Position numbers and translations under genes: made by a program. A model generated the notes under the pieces. That model made no database searches and was not told where the DNA came from. It was given only the letters and a program-made list of their open reading frames with translations. 64,000 nucleotides of DNA from Olivibacter sp036959255. GTDB taxonomy: Bacteria; Bacteroidota; Bacteroidia; Sphingobacteriales; Sphingobacteriaceae. Below are positions 1 to 8,509 of this stretch, piece after piece (position 1 is the first letter of the stretch; each line of letters starts with the position of its first letter). The stretch is from the NCBI RefSeq assembly GCF_036959255.1, contig NZ_JAWMTI010000003.1, positions 372,001 to 436,000 of the forward strand, written 5' to 3'.

Positions 1-1
1 C

Positions 2-976
2 AACTTTCATAAAAATGGTGAGTGTATCCGATGGCTATTATTAAAAGACAACCAACCCATCGGAAGAATAGCAGCTTTTATCAATCATGAGAAGATTCAT
101 AAATCAGAAAACCCGGTAGGTGGCATTGGTTTTTTTGAATGTATAGATAATCAGGAGGCAGCAAATGAGCTTTTTAATACTGCAAAAAAATGGCTTGGGG
201 ATAAAGGGATGAAGGCAATGGATGGTCCCATCAATTTCGGGGAAAATGATAATTTCTGGGGCTTGTTAGTTGATGGATTTACGCCACCATCTTATGGCAT
301 GAATTATCACAAACCTTATTATTTAAACCTTTTTACCCGCTATGGTTTTAACATCCTATATGAACAGATCACGAATTATTTAGAGGTTAACAAACCCTTT
401 CCAGAACGCTTTACCCGTATTGCTAATTGGGTTATGGAAAAACCGGGATATACCTTTAAACCTTTTGAAAAAAACAATTTACAAGCTTTCGCCAAGGATT
501 TCATGGAAATCTATAATGATGCATGGGAAAATTTCGAGAATTTTCAACCTATTAAAATGCAAACAATCCTGGAATCTTTCAAAAAGATGAAGTTAATTAT
601 GGATGGGCATTTGATCTGGTTTGCTTATGTTAATAATGAACCCGCTTCCTTTATCTTGATATTGCCTGATGCTAATCAATTGATAAAAGACTTTAACGGG
701 AAAATGAATTGGTTAAACGGCATTCGATTTTTATTGAACAAGCGTAAAGTAAATCGTATGCGGGCTATTGTGATGGGAACAAAAAAAGCTTATCAAAAGC
801 ACGGATTGGAATCTGTTCTTTTTATAAAGCTAAAAGAGTATGTGTTGCCGCTTAAGCAATTTGAAGAATTGGAACTCTCTTGGGTAGGTGATTTCAATAA
901 GGAAATGCTATCAATTCACAAAGCTACGGGAGCTCAATTCGGAAAGAAACACGCTACATTAAGATATGTATTTTAA
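2..976 (+). CDS. GNAT-like acyltransferase family protein (5' end missing)
   Basis: The reading frame is open to the left edge of the window, so only the C-terminal ~324 residues are present. It is a clear paralog of the protein at 21653-22771. Shared landmarks in order are a GRIAA stretch, GFFE-IDNQE, a DGPIN/GPINL stretch, the -G-LVDGF-PP segment, a PYY-LF stretch and a C-terminal half with LPD-NQ. These fit a two-lobed GNAT fold of about 370 residues. The acyl donor and acceptor are not visible in the sequence. The next gene is convergent, 16 bp away. The family call is confident by comparison within the window; the function is not known. Confidence 0.75.
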   Translation, partial: NFHKNGECIRWLLLKDNQPIGRIAAFINHEKIHKSENPVGGIGFFECIDNQEAANELFNTAKKWLGDKGMKAMDGPINFGENDNFWGLLVDGFTPPSYGMNYHKPYYLNLFTRYGFNILYEQITNYLEVNKPFPERFTRIANWVMEKPGYTFKPFEKNNLQAFAKDFMEIYNDAWENFENFQPIKMQTILESFKKMKLIMDGHLIWFAYVNNEPASFILILPDANQLIKDFNGKMNWLNGIRFLLNKRKVNRMRAIVMGTKKAYQKHGLESVLFIKLKEYVLPLKQFEELELSWVGDFNKEMLSIHKATGAQFGKKHATLRYVF

Positions 977-992
977 TGTCAGCGTGTTCCTA

Positions 993-1331
993 TCATTTAG
1001 CATATAGTTTTCTCAATTCTTCGTAGAGCTCGATCACCTTCTTTTGTAGTTCAATGACTTCATTATTTCTTTCTTGAAGTTTTTTATTGGCAGCCTCTAA
1101 ATCCGAATTGTATTTTTTTTGCTCATCAGCATCGTTAAAATTTAAAAGTTGCACCACCGTCATGTCAAAGAGCTTGGCGATTTGCTGAAGTCTCGAAAGA
1201 TTAATGTCGGTTATACCGGTCTCAATTTTAGAAAAAGCGGGAATAGATATGTCCAATCTTTTAGCAACATCCTCTTGGCTCCACCCATTTTGATGCCGCA
1301 GCAATCTTATTTTTTTTCCTAAAGATTTCAT
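993..1331 (-). CDS. XRE-family helix-turn-helix regulator with C-terminal coiled coil
   Basis: This 112-residue protein has an N-terminal XRE/Cro HTH domain at about residues 6-62, with the typical spacing of LR---GWSQEDVAK, a recognition helix at PAFSKIE and a following LSRLQQIAK helix. The last ~45 residues are Glu/Lys-rich heptads (KKLQERNNEVIELQKKVIEL), predicted to form a coiled coil for dimerisation. It stands alone, with a candidate inverted-repeat operator about 37 bp upstream (1368-1383), which suggests autoregulation. No toxin or phage gene lies beside it. Targets are unknown. Confidence 0.8.
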   Translation of the reverse strand: MKSLGKKIRLLRHQNGWSQEDVAKRLDISIPAFSKIETGITDINLSRLQQIAKLFDMTVVQLLNFNDADEQKKYNSDLEAANKKLQERNNEVIELQKKVIELYEELRKLYAK

Positions 1332-1367
1332 TTGTAGATAATTTGTTTTTTTACGGTCTCATGACTA

Positions 1368-1383
1368 CCTGTCGGTATACAGG
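1368..1383. promoter_or_regulatory. candidate operator CCTGT-N6-ACAGG upstream of the XRE gene
   Basis: A perfect 5-bp inverted repeat with a 6-bp spacer (CCTGT CGGTAT ACAGG) lies 37 bp upstream of the XRE start codon. Half-site size and spacing suit a small HTH dimer. An 11-bp segment overlapping its right half (GTATACAGGGA, 1375-1385) recurs at 1499-1509 in the same intergenic region. Operator function is inferred from position only. Confidence 0.35.
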
Positions 1384-1563
1384 GAACCGTACATGATCCA
1401 AAATGATTTATTTTCATAATCTTTTGTCTTTCCATTAATCACGTAGGTTTCATTCGACTATTCTTTACATGTGTGTTAGCTTGACCCATAGACAACGAGT
1501 ATACAGGGAGAAGAAGGTATTAACCAATTGTCGTACTTACTATATCAAATATATATATAATTT

Positions 1564-2925
1564 TTAAAAATTAAAAAACTTATCTGATAAGTTAACTAGA
1601 TTTATACCACCGAAGTTTCCAGAGCTCATAAAAAGCAAATTTTTGCCAACTGGATTTGATTGGCTGACGTACGTATCTATATCCTGTACATTGTTTAAAT
1701 AAATTATATCATCTCTATTAAAGGCTTTCTTAATAGTTAACGCGTCAATCGGCTTTATATTTTTTTGTCTGAATGAGTGCTGATCGATAAATACAATGGC
1801 TTCGTCAGCTTGCCTCATAGTATCACGATACTCGTACAAGAACTCCTCGTTTAAACTACTAAATGTATGTAGTTCAATAATCGCAACTAACTTACTATCT
1901 GGGTATTGCTCCTTTACAGCATCAATAGACGCTCTAACCTTTGAAGGTGAATGAGCAAAATCTTTGTAAACAACACTACCTGCATAATCTGCCACATATT
2001 CCAATCTCCTTGAAGCACCTTTAAAACTACCGATCGCTTTATAAAAATCTTCTCTGCCTATCCCCAACCATTCGCAGGTTGTAAAAGCCCCTGCCAAATT
2101 CGAAAGGTTATGTTTTCCGAATATCTGTAAAGCCGTTTCTCCATTTGCTGTTTTAAGATAACTTACCCCTTTATTAATAGTAAAATCGGGCAGTTTGTAT
2201 CCATGTTTATTGATCTTAGAAGTATCTTTAGACACCAGGTTTTGCACCTCTTTATCGTCTTTATTATACACCAGTGTACCTTTTTCTTCTATACTTTCGA
2301 TAAAAAGCTTAAATTGTTCAAGGTACTCTTGAAAAGTTGGAAATACGTTGATATGATCCCAGGCAATGCCGCTTATCAGAGCTATATTAGCATGATAAAG
2401 TAAAAATTTTGGCCTTCTGTCAACTGCAGAAGCTAAATATTCATCGCCTTCAATAATGATCAAAGGCGCGTCCTTTGTGATCTTGACCATCGTTTCGAAC
2501 CCATCAAGTTTAGCACCAACAACGTAGTCAAACTCCTTTCCCAGTACTTTTAGTACATGCATAATCATCGAGGTAATAGTGGTTTTTCCATGACTGCCTC
2601 CGATAACAACACGGGTTTTTTCTTTAGATTGTTCGTAAATATAGGCGGGATAAGAATAAATCTGCAAACCAAGTTCTTGCGCCCTGACAAGTTCTGGATT
2701 GTCCACCTTTGCATGCATACCCAGTACAACGGCATTAATATCTTCCGTAATCCGTTCAGGATGCCAACCTAATTCTTCCGGCATCAGGCCGTTTTTTGTC
2801 AAATTAGTTCTCGAAGGCTCGTATATAAAGTCGTCTGAGCCACTTACAAGATAACCTTTGTTTGCTAATGCTATGGCCAAATTATGCATAACACTTCCGC
2901 CAATAGCTATAAAATGGACGCGCAT
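1564..2925 (-). CDS. mpl: Mpl-type UDP-N-acetylmuramate:tripeptide ligase (Mur ligase family)
   Basis: A 453-residue Mur ligase of the Mpl type, which joins the tripeptide L-Ala-D-Glu-mesoDap to UDP-MurNAc during cell-wall recycling in the cytoplasm. The N-terminus HFIAIGG-VMHNLAIAL is the Mpl form of the MurC-like nucleotide motif. The ATP-binding loop GGSHGKTT lies at about residues 109-116, followed by the conserved EGDEY acidic motif and DFAHSP in the last domain. It is the last gene of the GlmU-like/tpiA/prmA/mpl run; its start overlaps the end of prmA by 19 bp. Distinguishing Mpl from MurC rests on N-terminal wording and length, so substrate is fairly but not absolutely sure. Confidence 0.85.
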   Translation of the reverse strand: MRVHFIAIGGSVMHNLAIALANKGYLVSGSDDFIYEPSRTNLTKNGLMPEELGWHPERITEDINAVVLGMHAKVDNPELVRAQELGLQIYSYPAYIYEQSKEKTRVVIGGSHGKTTITSMIMHVLKVLGKEFDYVVGAKLDGFETMVKITKDAPLIIIEGDEYLASAVDRRPKFLLYHANIALISGIAWDHINVFPTFQEYLEQFKLFIESIEEKGTLVYNKDDKEVQNLVSKDTSKINKHGYKLPDFTINKGVSYLKTANGETALQIFGKHNLSNLAGAFTTCEWLGIGREDFYKAIGSFKGASRRLEYVADYAGSVVYKDFAHSPSKVRASIDAVKEQYPDSKLVAIIELHTFSSLNEEFLYEYRDTMRQADEAIVFIDQHSFRQKNIKPIDALTIKKAFNRDDIIYLNNVQDIDTYVSQSNPVGKNLLFMSSGNFGGINLVNLSDKFFNF

Positions 2926-3782
2926 ATTATATTCTTTCTTTTATGGTTCTGTTCAAATTTTGCTGCAACCCAATTATCTTTTACCTTTTTTTCCGAGAAA
3001 ATTATATTCAGTTTATTCGCGGCCTCTGCTAACTGGTTTAAATCGTCCCCATCATAAAAACCACTCAAAAATAGCTGGCCATGCGGTTTTAAAACAGCTG
3101 AATAAACCTCCAATTGGTCTAACAATATATTTCTATTGATGTTTGCGAGGATCAAGTCATACGGTTCGTGTGGAATCACTTCTTTCGATCCGCAAAGTAC
3201 CTCTATAACAGAAACTTGATTCAACTCAACATTTTCCTTAACACTTTCATAGCAAACGGGATCATAATCAATTGCTACGACCCTTTCTGCGCCAATCTTC
3301 GCTGCCAAAATAGCAAGTATACCGGTACCACATCCCATATCCAGTACACGCTTTCCTGCAACACTGCTCTCCAACAGATATTCCATCATGAGTGAGGTTG
3401 TTTGATGATGCCCAGTACCGAAAGCCATTTTTGGATCTATAATAACCTCATATTCAAAATCGGGCTCAGGTTCATGAAAGGTGGCACGAACGTAGCAACG
3501 CTTATCGATGATAATCGGCTCAAAATTGCTTTCCCAAACTGCATTCCAGTTTCTAGGACTAATCTCTTGACGACTATAAGAGACGTGGAAGTTTTCGGGC
3601 AAGGTGAGCAACAAATTTTCAACAGCTACGAGATCCAATGATGCACTGGCAATATAAGCTTTAAAACCCAAGGCAGTATCTTCGAACGTATCAAAGCCTA
3701 AAGCAGCTAAATCATTAATAAACAGATCTCTTTGCCATCCCTCTTCTCCCACACAAACAAAAGTAAGTTCGCTATAGTCCAT
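2907..3782 (-). CDS. prmA: ribosomal protein L11 methyltransferase PrmA
   Basis: A SAM-dependent methyltransferase (291 residues) that methylates ribosomal protein L11. The substrate-recognition N-terminal domain is followed by AFGTGHHQTT at about residues 120-129, the SAM-binding VLDMGCGTGILA at about 146-157, and DLILANINRN as the catalytic-loop equivalent. An in-frame ATG exists 51 bp upstream at 3833, but family members start at the MDY-ELTF segment, so I place the start at 3782. It lies between tpiA (61 bp) and mpl (overlapping), consistent with one transcript. Confidence 0.9.
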   Translation of the reverse strand: MDYSELTFVCVGEEGWQRDLFINDLAALGFDTFEDTALGFKAYIASASLDLVAVENLLLTLPENFHVSYSRQEISPRNWNAVWESNFEPIIIDKRCYVRATFHEPEPDFEYEVIIDPKMAFGTGHHQTTSLMMEYLLESSVAGKRVLDMGCGTGILAILAAKIGAERVVAIDYDPVCYESVKENVELNQVSVIEVLCGSKEVIPHEPYDLILANINRNILLDQLEVYSAVLKPHGQLFLSGFYDGDDLNQLAEAANKLNIIFSEKKVKDNWVAAKFEQNHKRKNIICASIL

Positions 3783-3843
3783 TTTATCAAATAAAAAAGG
3801 TTTCCGAATTTGATCAATTGGAAACCCTTTCAAAAATACACAA

Positions 3844-4608
3844 TTAGTTAAAAACCTTCACTATATCGGTGAAGTCTCTCGATTTCAATGAAGCTCCACC
3901 TATTAATCCCCCATCGATATCCGGTTGCGAAAATAAGTCGGGTGCATTTTTTGGATTACAGCTCCCGCCATATAGAATACTGGTTTCGTCTGCTACAGCG
4001 GAACCATATTTAGCTTCTACTTCTTTTCTAATAAAGGCATGCACTTCCTGTGCTTGCTCAGGGCTTGCAGTTAGCCCCGTACCGATTGCCCAAACCGGCT
4101 CATAGGCAAGAATTATTTTGGAAAAATCACTTTCTGAAAGATGGAAAACACCTTTTTCCAACTGTTTTTTGATAACATCAAAAAATTCTCCTGATTCACG
4201 CTCCTCTTTTGTTTCTCCGATACAAAAAATGGGGACTAGATTATGGGTAAGCGCTATATTTACTTTTTTTGCCAATAACTCATCGGACTCACCAAAATAC
4301 GCCCTTCTTTCAGAATGCCCCAATATTACATAGGCAGCACCAGTCGAACGCACTTGTTTTGCAGAGACCTCCCCTGTGTACGCACCTGCATCTTCTTGGT
4401 GAATATTCTGAGCTCCCACAAACACATTTTTGTGCTCGTTCGTTAAAGAAGCGATAGAATGTAAATGGATAAAAGGACTACAAACGATTATTTGCTGATT
4501 ACCAATAACTTCATCTTTTACCATATTTGCCACTTCAGAAAAAAGGCTTATTCCTTCTTGGTAACCCAAGTTCATCTTCCAATTACCGGCAACAATTTTT
4601 TTTCGCAT
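3844..4608 (-). CDS. tpiA: triosephosphate isomerase
   Basis: Interconverts dihydroxyacetone phosphate and glyceraldehyde 3-phosphate in glycolysis and gluconeogenesis. At 254 residues it has the normal TIM-barrel length. Catalytic residues are all visible: Lys11 in NWKMN, His98 in ILGHSERR, Glu170 in AYEPVWAIGTG. The phosphate-binding YGGS and GGLIGGASL loops are near the C-terminus. Only 6 bp separate it from the upstream GlmU-like gene, so the two are almost certainly co-transcribed. Confidence 0.97.
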   Translation of the reverse strand: MRKKIVAGNWKMNLGYQEGISLFSEVANMVKDEVIGNQQIIVCSPFIHLHSIASLTNEHKNVFVGAQNIHQEDAGAYTGEVSAKQVRSTGAAYVILGHSERRAYFGESDELLAKKVNIALTHNLVPIFCIGETKEERESGEFFDVIKKQLEKGVFHLSESDFSKIILAYEPVWAIGTGLTASPEQAQEVHAFIRKEVEAKYGSAVADETSILYGGSCNPKNAPDLFSQPDIDGGLIGGASLKSRDFTDIVKVFN

Positions 4609-4614
4609 GATTGA

Positions 4615-5805
4615 TTAAATTTTATTATTTCTCTGTTTTGATGTTATCTGAAAAACTTTACGTAAAATGGATGCTTCTATAGGGTCAAATTTACAATTAC
4701 GCCTGGCAAAAACCAACTCTGCTGTCTCAAACATTTTTTCCAAGGCATAAACACTTGCACCTTTTCCGATACCCCAAGAAAAATCGGGAACAAAGGTAGG
4801 TGGTGCTTCACTTCCAAAGATACTCGCAGCGACACCAACTACGGTGCCTGTATTAAAAGCCGTATTAATTGCGCATTTTGCGTGGTCCGCCATGATTAGC
4901 CCGCAAAATTGCATATGTGTATCACGATAAGCATCCTCTCCATAATGATATAGCTTCACATTTTTATAGTTATTCTTTAAGTTGGAATTGTTGGTATCCG
5001 CTCCCCAATTACACCACTCCCCCATAACACCACTTCCAAAGTAACCTTCGTGCCCTTTGGAAGAATTTCCCCAAATCAAACAGGTGTTTAACTCTCCTCC
5101 AACGCGACAACCAGGACCGACAGTTACATTATTATAGATCTTTGCGCCCAATTTAACCTGCGAATTTTCTCCCAATGAAAAGGGTCCACGAATTAAAGCC
5201 CCCTCCCATATTTCACTGTTCTTTCCTAGATAAACGGGTCCTTTCAAGGTATTGATCGTGCAAAATTCAGCCGATACACCCTCTTCTATAAAAATTGCTT
5301 CACCTAGCAAACTGACCGTCGAACTTATATTAGCAGAACTCCTTCCTTTTGTTAATAGGTTAAAATCTTTTACTATTTCGGATCCATTTTGTAAAAAAAT
5401 ATCTTCTGGATAGCGGAGGGAAGTATAAGCCCTTTCATAAACGATCGGTTTATAATCTGAGAAATCGCGCTCTTTGGTCCAATGTGCTCCGTCAGCTTTA
5501 GCAGCGATAAATCGCTTACTTTCAACTAATTTCTCACCTATTCTAAGCCGTTCCAACGCTGCACATAAAGCTTCATCCGGACAAACACCGCCATTAACGA
5601 TTAAAACTTCTCCGCTTGTAGTTGATAAAGGATATTTTCCTTGTAGATAGTCGGCAGTAAGGTAAGAAACCGAAACATCCATCCATTTTTCCCATTTTTC
5701 GGCGATCGTTAACGTTCCAACTCGAAGATTACCAATAGGTCTGGTTAAACTTAAAGGATATAAATTGATGCGCTGTTCCGGATAGTCATATAAAACGATA
5801 TGCAT
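4615..5805 (-). CDS. GlmU-family putative sugar nucleotidyltransferase with hexapeptide repeats
   Basis: A 396-residue protein of the Bacteroidota GlmU-like family. The N-terminal ~150 residues resemble a degenerate nucleotidyltransferase domain, with a short LTRPIGNLRVG segment in place of a full GlmU nucleotide loop. From about residue 160 to 320 there are left-handed beta-helix hexapeptide repeats (for example ISSTVSLLGEAIFIEEGV and LGENSQVKLGAKI). This two-part layout is that of sugar-1-phosphate nucleotidyl/acetyltransferases, but the true substrate is unknown. It is the first gene of the tpiA/prmA/mpl run, immediately after the L31 terminator. Confidence 0.75.
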   Translation of the reverse strand: MHIVLYDYPEQRINLYPLSLTRPIGNLRVGTLTIAEKWEKWMDVSVSYLTADYLQGKYPLSTTSGEVLIVNGGVCPDEALCAALERLRIGEKLVESKRFIAAKADGAHWTKERDFSDYKPIVYERAYTSLRYPEDIFLQNGSEIVKDFNLLTKGRSSANISSTVSLLGEAIFIEEGVSAEFCTINTLKGPVYLGKNSEIWEGALIRGPFSLGENSQVKLGAKIYNNVTVGPGCRVGGELNTCLIWGNSSKGHEGYFGSGVMGEWCNWGADTNNSNLKNNYKNVKLYHYGEDAYRDTHMQFCGLIMADHAKCAINTAFNTGTVVGVAASIFGSEAPPTFVPDFSWGIGKGASVYALEKMFETAELVFARRNCKFDPIEASILRKVFQITSKQRNNKI

Positions 5806-5852
5806 AAAATAAAAATTAGTGATTCGGATGTTCCGCTAGTATGGGACTAAAA

Positions 5853-5883
5853 TAAAAAAAGTCCCGATAAAATTATCGAGACT
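5853..5883 (-). terminator. rho-independent terminator of the L31 gene
   Basis: On the minus strand a 10-bp stem (AGTCTCGATA/TATCGGGACT, one G-U pair) with a 4-nt loop is followed directly by seven T residues. It lies 22 bp past the L31 stop and before the GlmU-like start, so L31 is transcribed as a separate unit. Confidence 0.85.
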
Positions 5884-5905
5884 CTATTTTATTAATTGAA
5901 CCGGT

Positions 5906-6154
5906 TTACTTTTTATTATAACGGTTACGGAACTTATCAATACGTCCTGCGGTATCAACTAACTTCATCTTACCAGTGTAGAAGGGGTGAGAAGTATGGG
6001 AAATTTCTAATTTCACCAAAGGATATTCTTGACCATCTTCCCATTGGATAGTCTCTTTCGTGTCGATACAAGACTTAGTTATAAAGGCATAGTCGTTTGA
6101 CATGTCTTTAAACACCACTAGTCTGTAATTTGATGGATGCAAATCTTTCTTCAT
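5906..6154 (-). CDS. rpmE2: 50S ribosomal protein L31, type B
   Basis: A component of the large ribosomal subunit near the central protuberance. At 82 residues it begins MKKDLHPSNYR and contains FI--S, SHPFYTGK and DTAGR-DKFRNRY, typical of L31. It lacks the CxxC zinc site of type A, so it is the zinc-independent type B. It is a single-gene unit with a promoter at 6270-6300 and a terminator at 5853-5883, leaving a leader of about 110 nt that could carry control elements. Confidence 0.95.
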   Translation of the reverse strand: MKKDLHPSNYRLVVFKDMSNDYAFITKSCIDTKETIQWEDGQEYPLVKLEISHTSHPFYTGKMKLVDTAGRIDKFRNRYNKK

Positions 6155-6269
6155 TATGATAACCAGTTTACTAACATCATATCTCTCTTCGTCATTTTTA
6201 CAGTCGTGGTAAATAATAGCAAAGGTAACGATGTATATATTTTCTAATTGTTAATTTCGTTTAAGGCTG

Positions 6270-6300
6270 CAAAGATAGTTATTAAAACAAATCAAACAAA
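6270..6300 (-). promoter_or_regulatory. Bacteroidota-type promoter of the L31 gene
   Basis: Read on the minus strand, TTTG (6297-6300) is separated by 19 nt from TATCTTTG (6270-6277). This matches the TTTG / TAnnTTTG promoter established for Bacteroidota primary sigma factors. The predicted transcript starts near 6263, about 110 nt before the L31 start codon. Confidence 0.65.
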
Positions 6301-6326
6301 ATATATCAACTAATTTTTCCACATTA

Positions 6327-7406
6327 TTAAAAATCAATTGCTGTCTTCCTTTTCCATGCTATCAACAATTTTGTCATTCTACTATACCGCTTCAATCCCT
6401 CCGGTTGGTTGTTTATTTGGAGATACTCGTTGTAAAATTTGGAACTGGCATGCGTTAAGATACCATCGAATTGCCTCCAATAGCGTTCTTCATCTTTTGC
6501 GTCTTTCAAAACAACCGGATCTATCAATTTTAGCATATTGAAATAAGCGTCCCGATCCTGAAAAGCAAGTTGATTAAGCAGCATAAAAACGGCATGATAA
6601 TAGGCGGCATACTGAAAAAGTGGATCCTTACTTTCAGCACATAATATAAAACCTATTAAATTAGCCTCGTCTTCAAATCCGATGCCCGCTTGATGACTAA
6701 GCTCATGACAGGCCGTAAAGGGTTTTGAAAAGATAGGCATCGAAGTATTTACCTGTGCTTCTTGTGTAAAAGGGTTGAAATACCCCGCTACTCCAGTGTA
6801 ATTAACATGAAGATTTGTAATCGGTTTTTTTATCGTCGGCAAATAGCCAAAAATATACGATTGCACAGTACTATTGCCGGATATGAGATTTTGGGCCTTT
6901 AGAAAAATCTCCTGATTTGAAATCTGCAGATCACGCTCCGTCAACTGATTCCGAAAAGAGTTTGCCCGTTCAATACATAATGCGGTAGTTTCCAATAATT
7001 CGCAAGTTTCCCCTTTTTCCATTTGCAGCCCCATTCTTTTCTCAAGTGGCAATCTAAAATAATTCATACCCCAGAAAAGATAAAAGCAAACAATTAAAAT
7101 TAAAACTATATTTAGTGCTTGTAAGGTTTGAACGAGGGCGGCTGAATAATTTTTTCTAATAAGACAAACAACTATTTTAGTTGAACAGGTAAAGAAAAAA
7201 AAGGCGCAAAGAAGGTATAGACAATCTCCTAAACTAAAAGGAATCCATACGGTGATTGATTGCCCGACAATAGCAAAAACAGGGAACAGTTTCCCGCTGT
7301 AAAATCGCTCAACGAGATCGCTATGCGTCGATAGCCACCCAAAAAGAACTAACATCAGCAAGGGGACAGCGCCTCGTTTAAGTTGTTGAGCAATCTTTTT
7401 TCTCAT
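6327..7406 (-). CDS. DUF3810 membrane protein with HExxH motif
   Basis: A 359-residue Bacteroidota protein of the DUF3810 type. Hydrophobic segments at about residues 13-27, 41-80 and 97-113 anchor it in the inner membrane. The rest appears extracytoplasmic and carries HELSH at 234-238 followed by EDEANL about ten residues later, the arrangement of a zinc metallopeptidase (gluzincin-like). No protease substrate is known to me. It starts 14 bp after the nucleoid-associated protein gene, so it is probably the last gene of that run. Confidence 0.75.
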   Translation of the reverse strand: MRKKIAQQLKRGAVPLLMLVLFGWLSTHSDLVERFYSGKLFPVFAIVGQSITVWIPFSLGDCLYLLCAFFFFTCSTKIVVCLIRKNYSAALVQTLQALNIVLILIVCFYLFWGMNYFRLPLEKRMGLQMEKGETCELLETTALCIERANSFRNQLTERDLQISNQEIFLKAQNLISGNSTVQSYIFGYLPTIKKPITNLHVNYTGVAGYFNPFTQEAQVNTSMPIFSKPFTACHELSHQAGIGFEDEANLIGFILCAESKDPLFQYAAYYHAVFMLLNQLAFQDRDAYFNMLKLIDPVVLKDAKDEERYWRQFDGILTHASSKFYNEYLQINNQPEGLKRYSRMTKLLIAWKRKTAIDF

Positions 7407-7420
7407 TTCAAAATATACTA

Positions 7421-8476
7421 TTAGCTCTCTTGCTCAAAGTAGAGCTTATAGAAATTTTTACCTTTTTCATCGTCAAAACCTTTCTCAATATATTCCCGCT
7501 TGCCGTGGATATAGACATGAAAATTCTTATCTAACTTTAAGATAGATTTGAAAATTTTCGAGTCCTTTTTAACCGCTTGGCCTGAAATCTCAAAACCATC
7601 TCCGATTGCTAGATCATGTGCTTCTTCAAAACTTGCCTTATAGTCCTTGAATAACGTAATAGCTTCCGGATTACCGAGCACTTCTTCTGAAAACTCATCT
7701 AACTGAAAAACATCCTTTTCCTTAAAATAGGCAGCAGAACGATTTAATAGATCAATTTTATCTGCCCGCTCCATTTCAAAAGCCTCCTCCAGTTTTTCGT
7801 TCACAAAAGTCTTGCAGACTTGCATTAAATTACCTGTTTGATGAAAGCTATCATTTCTAACAGTCACTTGCATAAAATCATCTTTCCAATAAACGGCCTC
7901 ATTCTGCCGATTTGTTTGATCTACTGCCAACACCTTATACCCTTCTTCCTTTTCTGTATCAACGATTAGACAACCTTTATCGAGCTTATGAATATTAATG
8001 GCTTCTTCCTCATAGTCTACTTTAAAGGCTCCCTGTTCGGGGTAAACTTTCAAATAGGTTTCCTTGGTTTCCGATTTGAAAATGCCGACACCTCGTAGGA
8101 TTTCCCCTTCTAATTGCACTTGTTCAAATTGTGCAATATACACTTCACCTGCTTTTATCTTCGGATGATTGGACGATTCGTACAAATGTTTAGTAATCTG
8201 CTGGCTCACGGAATGAAAGTCAGTTTCCCCTTCAAAAAACAGCTGTACAAAATGATAAAGTTCATTCAACCTTCGATCCCCGCTACTATGATTCAATCTA
8301 TAGACCTCATTCACCTTTTCGAAAGGCGTTAGAAAATATTGCATTAATAATTTTGGCAACAGCTCATCCCCGAGATGCAACGGTTGTTCGGAAAGAATAT
8401 AATGCTCATCCAACGTTTTATTTCCAACACGATGGATAGACAGCTGCGTTAAAGAAGCTTCAAAGAATGATAACAT
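7421..8476 (-). CDS. nucleoid-associated protein, NdpA/YejK (NA37) family
   Basis: A 351-residue cytoplasmic protein of the 37-kDa nucleoid-associated family (YejK/NdpA in Enterobacteria). The features recognised are an N-terminal segment with LSIHRVGNK, a central region KPEVY/KAGEVYIAQF, and the C-terminal FKSILKLDKNFHVYIHGKR strand that ends these proteins. YejK binds DNA and topoisomerase IV in other bacteria; that role is assumed here, not shown. It lies 33 bp after the esterase gene and 14 bp before DUF3810. Confidence 0.75.
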   Translation of the reverse strand: MLSFFEASLTQLSIHRVGNKTLDEHYILSEQPLHLGDELLPKLLMQYFLTPFEKVNEVYRLNHSSGDRRLNELYHFVQLFFEGETDFHSVSQQITKHLYESSNHPKIKAGEVYIAQFEQVQLEGEILRGVGIFKSETKETYLKVYPEQGAFKVDYEEEAINIHKLDKGCLIVDTEKEEGYKVLAVDQTNRQNEAVYWKDDFMQVTVRNDSFHQTGNLMQVCKTFVNEKLEEAFEMERADKIDLLNRSAAYFKEKDVFQLDEFSEEVLGNPEAITLFKDYKASFEEAHDLAIGDGFEISGQAVKKDSKIFKSILKLDKNFHVYIHGKREYIEKGFDDEKGKNFYKLYFEQES

Positions 8477-8509
8477 AGTTTTTTTGATGTAACGGCGACA
8501 AAAATAATA

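Noticed and set aside
1375..1509. 11-bp direct repeat GTATACAGGGA as an attachment site of a small mobile element
   Set aside because: The 124 bp between the copies hold no integrase or cargo gene, and no tRNA is near.
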